Below, in pieces: positions 21,623 through 28,538 of a stretch of DNA of 30,940 nt (the first letter of the stretch is position 1; each line of letters starts with the position of its first letter). Origin of the DNA: a virus; the IMG/VR virus record IMGVR_UViG_3300006925_000078, positions 1 to 30,940 of that record, one strand, 5' to 3'. Both the position numbers and the translations under genes were made by a program. The notes beneath the pieces were generated by a model, which saw only the letters and a program-made list of their open reading frames with translations, was not told the origin of the DNA and did not search any database.

Positions 21623-22639
21623 ATGAGTGATTACACTATTGTAGAAAAATATCAGCTTGGCAAAAATAATGCTATTGCTGTAAGACCGTACTTTAACCCA
21701 AGCAGACAAAACATGGGGCTTGAACAATATGGTATGGCACTTCATGAAGGAGTATGGCATGAAGAATCTTTAGCATGTCTAGAACTAAATGGAGTTAAAA
21801 GATATGTTACTGGACTAAATGAATTTGCACCAGATGTAAAGATGTTACCTCCAGGAGATAAAGAAGTAAAAGTAAAAGAGATAAGAAAAGTAGTTGCTCA
21901 ATTAGAAGCTGAATTAGCGTCTAATGTCATAGATCTTGAAGATAAAGATTTTTGGAATAAAGTAACATTATTAAAACCAGACAATGATAAGTTCTGGTCA
22001 AGAATAAGCCTAAGATGTGGTAATGATCCAGTATTCTTAGATCCTGTAAAAGATCCATATGATCTTATAAAGATATATGCTATAAATGCAGGTGGATTTT
22101 CAATGGTAGGTAAATCATTGAAAGAAGCTAAGAAAGCTGTAAATCCACCAAAGTTTTATTTAGACCAACTAGAAGAAACCATTAGTGAAAGAACAGAGTA
22201 TACTAAGCTGAGAAATAAAGCTTTAGTTGCTTTACAAAATATGTATGATACTGATACAACTAAGTTGATGTATGTTGCAAAGTGTGTAGATTTAGAAAGT
22301 GTTCAATACACAAAGTCTACACCAAATGACATAATGTACGAAAATATGGATATGTACATTAACGGTGAAGGAACAGAAGGAAATAGAAAAAGAGCATCTA
22401 AGCAATTTTTAGAAGCATCTAATAGTTCTATGGAAGATCTTAAAATCAGAGCATTAGTAAAAGATGCTATGTACTACAGATTCTTAGTTCCTAAATCTTC
22501 AGGTTGGATTGAGTCAATGGATAGTTCAGAAAAACTAGGTAAAAGATCTGGTGAAGTAATTGAATATCTTAAAGATCCAGGTAATGAAGATACATTGTTA
22601 AGTTTACTATCTAAAGTAGAACCTTATTGGAACTCATAA
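21623..22639 (+). CDS. Structural protein of unknown role (338 aa)
   Basis: A soluble protein beginning MSDYTIVEKYQLGKNNAIAV, with a conserved-looking front half (LHEGVWHEESLACLELNGVK, GLNEFAPDVKMLPPGDKEVK) and a helical second half (RNKALVALQNMYDTDTTKLM, RKRASKQFLEASNSSMEDLK). No enzyme motif, Cys cluster or signal peptide is present. Its place right after the MCP and before the ring protein makes it a likely virion or head-completion protein, or a capsid accessory. It opens a three-gene unit with its own promoter region. I do not recognise a named family. Confidence 0.7.
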   Translation: MSDYTIVEKYQLGKNNAIAVRPYFNPSRQNMGLEQYGMALHEGVWHEESLACLELNGVKRYVTGLNEFAPDVKMLPPGDKEVKVKEIRKVVAQLEAELASNVIDLEDKDFWNKVTLLKPDNDKFWSRISLRCGNDPVFLDPVKDPYDLIKIYAINAGGFSMVGKSLKEAKKAVNPPKFYLDQLEETISERTEYTKLRNKALVALQNMYDTDTTKLMYVAKCVDLESVQYTKSTPNDIMYENMDMYINGEGTEGNRKRASKQFLEASNSSMEDLKIRALVKDAMYYRFLVPKSSGWIESMDSSEKLGKRSGEVIEYLKDPGNEDTLLSLLSKVEPYWNS

Positions 22640-22650
22640 CTTAACATATA

Positions 22651-23352
22651 ATGAATAACTCAACTCTACAAATTAAAATAAAACAAAGGCTTAATAAGCT
22701 TTCTAGCAATGATTTTGATAACATTGAATGTTGGCAAATTGTAGAGGCATTTAATAAAGCTCAAGTTGAATGGGTAAGACGTCAGCTTCACGGTAATAAT
22801 ATGTACCGTGAAGGTGATGAGATGTCTAAGAGAAGAATAGATGATCTTCAAATACTTTTAACAGAGGTAAACTTACCTGGTTTTTCTACAAATGATTATT
22901 TTGAATCAACAGCTATACCAGATAACTATATGGAATTTAAAAGGATATCTGCTTTTGCTACAAGTGATTGTTGTCCTGATCCTAGATCAATGACAGTTTA
23001 CTTAGCAGAAGAAGCTAATGTAGATTTAATTTTAAGAGATCCTTTAAAAAGACCAGATTATGAATGGGGAGAAACATTCTGTACTTGGATAGGTAATGAT
23101 ATAAGAGTATATAGAAGAGATTTTACTATTACAGATGTTGATTTAACTTACTATAGACAACCAAGACGTATAGAAATACTAGGTTGTCAAAATCCATTTG
23201 ATGGTACTGCAACTGGAACTCAAGTTGAATCTGAGTTTAAAGATGATATAGTAGAAGTATTAATAGATGAAACTGCATCTTTAATTGCAGGTGACATAGA
23301 AAACTTTAATCAGTATCAAACTAATCAACAAACAGCAGAAAGAAATAATTAA
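22651..23352 (+). CDS. Head-tail ring/neck protein (P22 gp4-like class)
   Basis: This 233-aa protein has helices at the N-terminus (CWQIVEAFNKAQVEWVRRQL), a middle beta part (DYFESTAIPDNYMEFKRISA, MTVYLAEEANVDLILRDPLK) and the motif VDLTYYRQPRRIEILGC, which I associate with the neck/ring proteins of crAss-like and other marine Bacteroidota podoviruses. The C-terminus is helical (EVLIDETASLIAGDIEN). It would form a dodecameric ring under the portal that joins head and tail. It starts 11 bases after the 338-aa gene, and its stop runs into the next start (TAATG). The neck role is inference from motif recall and position. Confidence 0.68.
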   Translation: MNNSTLQIKIKQRLNKLSSNDFDNIECWQIVEAFNKAQVEWVRRQLHGNNMYREGDEMSKRRIDDLQILLTEVNLPGFSTNDYFESTAIPDNYMEFKRISAFATSDCCPDPRSMTVYLAEEANVDLILRDPLKRPDYEWGETFCTWIGNDIRVYRRDFTITDVDLTYYRQPRRIEILGCQNPFDGTATGTQVESEFKDDIVEVLIDETASLIAGDIENFNQYQTNQQTAERNN

Positions 23353-23831
23353 TGGATACGTATAAAAGACCTTTAAAAGCCAAAGCTACGGGTAAACTAT
23401 CTAGACCATCAACCAAAAAAGTTATGGGTACTAGATCTAATGAAATGAAAGAAGTAGATGCAAAGACAGCATCATTAGTTGTTGAAATAATGAATGCACG
23501 TACAAGCTTTCATAAATTACATTTACAAGTAACAGGTGATGGTTCTTTTGCACAACATAAAGCATTAAATGAATTATATGATTCATTACCTGATTTAGTA
23601 GATACTATAGCAGAAGGATATCAAGGTGCTTGTGAAGTAATATTAATGTATCCAGATAAAGCACCTGCAACTTTAACAAATGTAGATGGTGCTTTAGATT
23701 ATATGAGAATGCTTACATCTCAGATAGATGAATTACAATACTGTATGCCTCATTCTGAAATAGTAAGTAATCTAGATTTAATAAAAGATGAAATTAATTC
23801 AGCTAAGTATAAACTATTATTCCTTAGCTAA
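23352..23831 (+). CDS. Dps/ferritin-like four-helix protein (159 aa)
   Basis: After a basic, disordered N-terminal tail (residues 1-34: RPLKAKATGKLSRPSTKK) comes a helical domain with the Dps/ferritin-like signature at residues 52-92. It reads SFHKLHLQVTGDGSFAQHKA, then LNELYDSLPDLVDTIAEGYQ. His57 matches the His of the Dps HW motif, and His69, Asp81, Asp84 and Glu88 fall on the ferroxidase-site pattern. Four helices can be drawn across 36-158. The basic tail recalls the DNA-binding tail of Dps. Phage families of this kind are known (DUF5856-type), with unproven function. Being in the neck-protein operon, it may be a virion or DNA-condensing protein, an iron or redox protector, or a helical-bundle structural protein. 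Confidence 0.68.
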   Translation: MDTYKRPLKAKATGKLSRPSTKKVMGTRSNEMKEVDAKTASLVVEIMNARTSFHKLHLQVTGDGSFAQHKALNELYDSLPDLVDTIAEGYQGACEVILMYPDKAPATLTNVDGALDYMRMLTSQIDELQYCMPHSEIVSNLDLIKDEINSAKYKLLFLS

Positions 23832-23851
23832 TTGCTTATATGAAAAAATAT

Positions 23852-23870
23852 TTGTATATTATATATGTAC
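23852..23870 (+). promoter_or_regulatory. Phage late-promoter-like motif, copy 2
   Basis: TTTGTATATTATATATGTA starts 20 bases after the Dps-like stop and ends 42 bases before the ATG of the 405-aa gene. It differs from copy 1 at one base and from copy 3 at one base. Confidence 0.65.
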
Positions 23871-23912
23871 AAACGTACAATAACTTTATTTATAATTTAA
23901 AATTGAAAAACA

Positions 23913-25130
23913 ATGGCTTATTTTAATCATGCTTTTTATAAAAGCTTTTTAGCAGTTGACGCAAGTGCTGCTAATGGAACAAAAACCCAAGACTTAGCTG
24001 CAGGACAACTTGCACTAGTTGATGGAAAAACTTGGAAAGCAAACACTGGTGCTTTAGCAGTACCTGGTTTGGCTTACTTAGTACAAGGATCTTTACACGC
24101 AAGTGACACTATTGGTGGAAACGGCAATCATGGTGGTTATGCAGAATCAGTTAAATCAAAAGGAATCAATCCTAAGTATTTAACAAGAATCTGGGAATCA
24201 GAATGTATTAATGCAACTCCAGCAAGTGTAACAGTTGCAGTAGGATCAAAATGTCATCCATGTGGTGAAAACCTAATGTTACGTTTAGACGTAAAAGGTG
24301 CACCAGCTTTACGTTTCTTAAACCGTAATGCATATGCTATTGGAGATTCTATCGGAGAAGGTAGTGATCCAGGTTTATGTTGTATTGAAGGACAAGAATT
24401 TCTTGATCCAGCAGTAGCGTTAGCAAAAATTGGTAGAATGATAATTGCAGATCCTATTGTTGCTCCATTCATTAAAGAAGGTGGAATTGTAGTAACAGTA
24501 GCTGGTGTAGCTACATCATATACATTTGCTGAAATAGTAGATGGAACTTATACTCCATCAACAGATCCAGTAGGTGACGAAGTAACTGCAGCAATTAGTT
24601 TTCAAGGTGCTTATGTAGATACTAAGTTTGGAGACTGTTCTTTTGATACACGTGATTATCACGGAAAAGAACCAGTTCAATTAGTAGCTTCAATGCTAGA
24701 TGAAACAGGAAATCCATGTAATGACTGTGGTACTGTAACAAGTACAGCAGGTACAATGCAACAAACTTCTGGAGAAGGTGTACTTAGAAATATTCTATTA
24801 ACTGAATCTTACGGACAAGCACCATTCCACCAAGGAAATGTAGATGCAATACGTATGCGTGAGATTGAAGGTTCTGAAGAAGTAATTTCTGCAGTAGATC
24901 GTTCTGCTCTATACAAGACTTATTATGTACAACACAGCATTCCACGTTTGAACAATGCAACAAGTGTATTTGATAATGATCAATATGTATATGAGGTGTT
25001 TGTAAAATGTGATGATACGGCAACTCAAGCTGCAGTAGAAGGTTTACTTGATGCTTTAGTTGATGCAGCTAATCAATCTGGTAATCCACTAGTAAGAGAA
25101 ACTGCTATTGATCAACAAACTAATCCATAA
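23913..25130 (+). CDS. Probable major virion protein, monocistronic (405 aa)
   Basis: The protein starts MAYFNHAFYKSFLAVDASAA and is Gly/Ala/Val-rich and beta-like, with nine Cys placed mostly in pairs (KCHPCG, LCCIEG, CNDCG). Late segments include TYYVQHSIPRLNNATSVFDN-type strands and a helical end (VEGLLDALVDAANQSGNPLV). It has its own promoter motif and terminator and a codon bias like the MCP, which suggests a highly expressed structural protein. Candidates are a tail-tube, head-decoration or fibre-like major component. Similar proteins recur in Bacteroidota phages, as I recall, but I cannot name a function. There is no signal peptide. Confidence 0.72.
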   Translation: MAYFNHAFYKSFLAVDASAANGTKTQDLAAGQLALVDGKTWKANTGALAVPGLAYLVQGSLHASDTIGGNGNHGGYAESVKSKGINPKYLTRIWESECINATPASVTVAVGSKCHPCGENLMLRLDVKGAPALRFLNRNAYAIGDSIGEGSDPGLCCIEGQEFLDPAVALAKIGRMIIADPIVAPFIKEGGIVVTVAGVATSYTFAEIVDGTYTPSTDPVGDEVTAAISFQGAYVDTKFGDCSFDTRDYHGKEPVQLVASMLDETGNPCNDCGTVTSTAGTMQQTSGEGVLRNILLTESYGQAPFHQGNVDAIRMREIEGSEEVISAVDRSALYKTYYVQHSIPRLNNATSVFDNDQYVYEVFVKCDDTATQAAVEGLLDALVDAANQSGNPLVRETAIDQQTNP

Positions 25131-25162
25131 GAATAGGTTAAAATAAAAAATCTATTATAAAC

Positions 25163-25194
25163 AAAAGGTGAGGGAGAAATCCTTCACCTTTTTT
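25163..25194 (+). terminator. Intrinsic terminator after the 405-aa gene
   Basis: GGTGAGGGA-GAAA-TCCTTCACC (25167-25188) is a 9-bp stem with one G-U and a GAAA tetraloop. It is flanked by AAAA and followed by TTTTTT, 36 bases after the stop. The stem length and GAAA loop repeat the design of the leftward terminator at 2854. Confidence 0.88.
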
Positions 25195-25215
25195 ATTTTC
25201 AAATCTCCTTGATTT

Positions 25216-25234
25216 TTTGTATATTATCTATGTA
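25216..25234 (+). promoter_or_regulatory. Phage late-promoter-like motif, copy 3
   Basis: TTTGTATATTATCTATGTA begins 22 bases after the terminator T-tract and lies 27 bases before the ATG of the 183-aa gene. It probably drives the whole tail-tip and fibre unit, since no later copy is seen. Confidence 0.65.
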
Positions 25235-25261
25235 GTATAGTATTTATAAAATTTATTCATT

Positions 25262-25813
25262 ATGGCTGATAAGCATATATTAAGTTTAGAAGTTCCTACA
25301 GTATCTAATAGAGAGATATTTAGTGTCCGTGACACTAGTCAATACTCTTCTAATTTAGATATAGATTGCAGTGAACTACTTATAACATCCCCTGGGTATA
25401 ATGTACCCGTATTAATAGAAGTTGATCCAGACTTCAATTTACATTTAAATGCATGTCAACTTGCAGTTCAAACAGAAAATTGTGGAACAGTAAGGACTAA
25501 CCTCAGAGATGGTATTTATGTAATAAGATATAGTGTAGCTCCTGTTGAGAAAGTATATGTTGAATATAATCACTTAAGAGTTACTAGCTTACTTACTTTA
25601 TACTATGAAACTCTATGTCATATTGATGTAAAAGACTGTGAGCCACATAGTGAAAGAAAAGAACTAATAGATGAAATGAAATATATAAGAACTCTTATAG
25701 ATGCAGCTGTAGCTAAAGTAGAATATTGCAATAGCCCACAAGAAGGTATTTCATTATATGACTATGCTAAAAAAAGATTACAGAAAATATCTTGCAAAAC
25801 TGCAGGTTGTTAA
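25262..25813 (+). CDS. Cys-rich tail-region protein (183 aa)
   Basis: A soluble protein starting MADKHILSLEVPTVSNREIF, with a beta-rich front part (LLITSPGYNVPVLIEVDPDF, GIYVIRYSVAPVEKVYVEYN) and a helical rear part (ERKELIDEMKYIRTLIDAAV). It has eight Cys spread along its length and ends KISCKTAGC. It lies first in the tail-tip unit and is followed by two further Cys-rich proteins. Beta front plus helical rear suits a tail-tip or connector protein. The Cys could bind zinc or form disulfides after release. No family name is assigned. Confidence 0.66.
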   Translation: MADKHILSLEVPTVSNREIFSVRDTSQYSSNLDIDCSELLITSPGYNVPVLIEVDPDFNLHLNACQLAVQTENCGTVRTNLRDGIYVIRYSVAPVEKVYVEYNHLRVTSLLTLYYETLCHIDVKDCEPHSERKELIDEMKYIRTLIDAAVAKVEYCNSPQEGISLYDYAKKRLQKISCKTAGC

Positions 25814-25831
25814 ATATAAATAAACCAAACT

Positions 25832-25963
25832 ATGAATTGTGTAAAATGTAAAAAACCATTTACGTGCGGTTGTCAAAAAACACGGGCTAAAGATGGAGCA
25901 ACAGTACATAAAACATGTAAGACTTCTTATGAAGCAGATTTAAAAAGTACTGTAAAAAAATAA
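25832..25963 (+). CDS. Mini zinc-binding protein (43 aa)
   Basis: A very short gene (MNCVKCKKPFTCGCQKTRAK, then DGATVHKTCKTSYEADLKST) with Cys at 3, 6, 12, 14 and 29 and a His at 27, enough ligands for one zinc knuckle. It is basic. It sits 18 bases after the 183-aa gene and four bases before the 184-aa gene, on the same strand, with an A-rich leader. The Cys pattern (C-x2-C-x5-C-x-C) makes a chance frame unlikely. The role is unknown; a zinc-stabilised virion peptide or a late regulator are options. Confidence 0.6.
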   Translation: MNCVKCKKPFTCGCQKTRAKDGATVHKTCKTSYEADLKSTVKK

Positions 25964-25967
25964 TAAA

Positions 25968-26522
25968 ATGGATAATACACTGATCAAAAAAATTGAAATA
26001 GAAAGAAAATTTGCAACTGCAGTGTACAAAAACTTTGTATCTCTTAGGTTTGGGATGAATCCTTGTTGTATTATAGATGAGGAAGCAGCCACTATAAATA
26101 AAGAGTTATGTGATTGGCAAGAAAAAGCTACATGTGAACAGACATGTAATGACACTGCTGTTGAATCAAAAGGATTTTTGAAGAGTACACCTTATCAAGA
26201 AGCTCCTAGTACATCAAGTGCTAAAACAGCTTCATGTGCTCCTGTAACATATTGTCCTGACACAAGTGTATTGGATAATATATTAAAATCTATTCAAGAA
26301 TTAACTTCAAGAATTGATAGTCAGAAAGATGATGATTATGTATTTACACAACCAGAAGATTCTATAACATGGGAAATAGAACACAATTTAGATAAGTATC
26401 CAAATGTAAGACTTGAGTTATTAGATGGTACAGATATACAAGGAGAAATAACTAATATAGATAAAAATAATATGCTTGTTACCTTTGACGTTGCAGTTTC
26501 TGGAAGAGCTTATTTAACATAG
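25968..26522 (+). CDS. Tail-region protein with C-terminal strand-rich tip domain (184 aa)
   Basis: The N-terminal half is helical with seven Cys (CC at 33-34, then 48, 56, 60, 90, 96). A linker helix follows (LDNILKSIQELTSRIDSQK), then residues about 124-184 form a small domain: TWEIEHNLDKYPNVRLELLD, IQGEITNIDKNNMLVTFDVA, VSGRAYLT. That W-x-I-x-HNL-x-KYP...GRAYL pattern is common at the C-termini of phage tail-fibre and baseplate proteins. It probably contributes to the tail tip or fibre attachment. It ends with a TAG stop 35 bases before the fibre gene. Confidence 0.68.
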   Translation: MDNTLIKKIEIERKFATAVYKNFVSLRFGMNPCCIIDEEAATINKELCDWQEKATCEQTCNDTAVESKGFLKSTPYQEAPSTSSAKTASCAPVTYCPDTSVLDNILKSIQELTSRIDSQKDDDYVFTQPEDSITWEIEHNLDKYPNVRLELLDGTDIQGEITNIDKNNMLVTFDVAVSGRAYLT

Positions 26523-26557
26523 AGTAAACAACTAATTAATAAATAAAAAAAACAATT

Positions 26558-28516
26558 ATGGCAATTAAGTATTTGTCTCATTTAGAGACGTTGAACATTG
26601 ACATGCAGGGATATGAATTGCAGAATGCTGTAGTTCATAATGTAGCTGCAACGTCAAAACCTGCATCTCCAGGTGCAGGACAAATTATATACAACTCAAC
26701 AGATAAAGCTCTTGAGGTGTGGGATGGTGCTGCATGGGTCAGTGCAGCAGGTGATATTACAGGAGTAGTAGCTGGTACAGGTTTAACTGGGGGTGGTACT
26801 TCCGGTTCAGTAACAGTGGATGTAGATTATGCTGGTGCAGATAACTTTATTTTAGCTGCTGGTGCAGGTACCGGAGATGTTAGTACAGCAATGCATATTG
26901 CAGTATCTGATACAAATGATGATGTAAAGTATTATGATGTAGCTGCATTACCGTTTACAGATAATTTAGGTACAGTTACTTCTGTAACAATTGAAGGTTC
27001 AGACGGTATTGATGTAGATTCAGGTTCACCAATTACAACTTCAGGGACTATTAAGTTAGGCCTTTCAAGTATACCTAATAGTTCACTTGCAAATAGTAGT
27101 GTTACTATTACGGCTGGTGACGGTTTAACAACTGGTGGTGCAGTAGCATTGGGTGGTTCTGTAACTGTAGATGTAGATTATGAAGAAGGAGATAACGTTG
27201 TATTAGCCGGTGGTGCTGGTAAGGTAAAAGTTACTCCGGAATTTGATGTACTACTTTCAAGTTTTGTTGAAGGAGAAGATAAAACAGCTGCTGAAGCTAG
27301 AAGTTATAAATTATCAGATTTACCATTTAACAATTTTACAGGTGTAACGTCTGTAGAAGTTACAGGTAATGATGGAATTAGTGTGAGTGGTTCTCCTATT
27401 ACTACTAGTGGTACCATTACTTTAGGTATTGATGCTCTTAGTATAGAGAATGGAAAACTAAAAAATAGTAGTGTAACATATGGATCTACTACGGTAGCTC
27501 TTGGTGGTACGTCAACTTCTATAGCTGGTTTAACTGGATTAGACTTTACTGCAGCAGATGCTTCTATTGCAGCTTCTATTGGTGCAAAAATACTTACAAT
27601 TGGTGGAGGAACAACAACTGTTTCTATTCCTGGTAACTTAACTGTTGCTGGTACTTTACTTACTAAAGATGCTAATGAAGTAAACATAGGAGATGCTATT
27701 ATTAAATTAAATGCAGAAGAAACTGGAGCTCCTACTGAAAATGCGGGTATTGAAATTCAAAGAGGTACATCAGACAATGTATTCTTACTTTGGGATGAAG
27801 CAGGTGATAGATGGGACTTTGGTGCTAGTTATGACGTACGTGCTAATGCATTCATTGGTGATTTAGATGGAACTGCAGCTGATGCTAATAAATGGACTAC
27901 AGCAAGAACAATTACTTTAGCAGGAGATGCTACTGGTTCTGTAGAAATTGATGGTAGTGCGGATGTAACTCTTACGGCAACTGTTGTTGCATCTGGTGTA
28001 GCTCCTGACTCTGTTGCCCTAGGTACAGATACAACAGGAGACTATGTAGCAACACTTAGTACAAGTGGTGCATTGAATGGTTCTGGATCGGGTGAAGGTT
28101 CTGTTGTAGCTTTAACTGTTGATACTACCAGCGTAGATCAATTAGGTGTTGTTGAATTAGCAACAAGTGCTGAAGCAATTGCAGGTACTGATACTGAAAG
28201 AGCAGTAACTCCTAAAGCAGCTAGTGATTTAGTTGCAAATAGACAAGCCGCTAAAAGATTTGTTAAACAATATCAAGCTGAAGAATTTGTTAAAGAAGGA
28301 CTTCCGGTAGAGCATGGTCTTAACTGTGAGCATATTATTGTTCAAGTGTGGATGATAACTCAACCAAAAGAACCTGTATTTGGTCAAGTAGAAGTAGCAG
28401 ATATAAAAGAAGTAGTTCATACCAGTATAATACAAGTAGATAAAATGAAGGTAGTTATACAAACAGATATGATACCTGCAGGAATGCTTGAAGTATGTAT
28501 TATAGCAGTATGCTAA
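26558..28516 (+). CDS. Tail fibre protein with two internal repeats (652 aa)
   Basis: The N-terminus (MAIKYLSHLETLNIDMQGYE) leads to a short domain ending ALEVWDGAAWVSA, typical of phage fibre head domains. Two modules of about 100 residues then repeat (about 70-170 and 184-291). Each runs GLTxGG...GSVTVDVDY...LPF...VTSVxVxGxDGI...SPITTSGTIxLG. A beta-helical Gly/Thr/Ser-rich shaft follows with LTVAGTLLTKDANEVNIGDA. Near 530 lies VDQLGVVELATSAEAIAGTD, a motif seen before fibre tips, and the C-terminal 90 residues form a compact domain (VEHGLNCEHIIVQVWMITQP). It probably forms a trimeric receptor-binding fibre. It shares the KxLSHL start with the next gene. Confidence 0.82.
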   Translation: MAIKYLSHLETLNIDMQGYELQNAVVHNVAATSKPASPGAGQIIYNSTDKALEVWDGAAWVSAAGDITGVVAGTGLTGGGTSGSVTVDVDYAGADNFILAAGAGTGDVSTAMHIAVSDTNDDVKYYDVAALPFTDNLGTVTSVTIEGSDGIDVDSGSPITTSGTIKLGLSSIPNSSLANSSVTITAGDGLTTGGAVALGGSVTVDVDYEEGDNVVLAGGAGKVKVTPEFDVLLSSFVEGEDKTAAEARSYKLSDLPFNNFTGVTSVEVTGNDGISVSGSPITTSGTITLGIDALSIENGKLKNSSVTYGSTTVALGGTSTSIAGLTGLDFTAADASIAASIGAKILTIGGGTTTVSIPGNLTVAGTLLTKDANEVNIGDAIIKLNAEETGAPTENAGIEIQRGTSDNVFLLWDEAGDRWDFGASYDVRANAFIGDLDGTAADANKWTTARTITLAGDATGSVEIDGSADVTLTATVVASGVAPDSVALGTDTTGDYVATLSTSGALNGSGSGEGSVVALTVDTTSVDQLGVVELATSAEAIAGTDTERAVTPKAASDLVANRQAAKRFVKQYQAEEFVKEGLPVEHGLNCEHIIVQVWMITQPKEPVFGQVEVADIKEVVHTSIIQVDKMKVVIQTDMIPAGMLEVCIIAVC

Positions 28517-28538
28517 AATAAATTTATAATAATTAATT

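Noticed and set aside
27304-27687. Leftward 127-aa frame opposite the fibre gene
   Set aside because: Val/Pro/Ile-rich reading of the complementary strand of a Gly/Thr/Ser-rich repeat protein; no start region and no homology signal.
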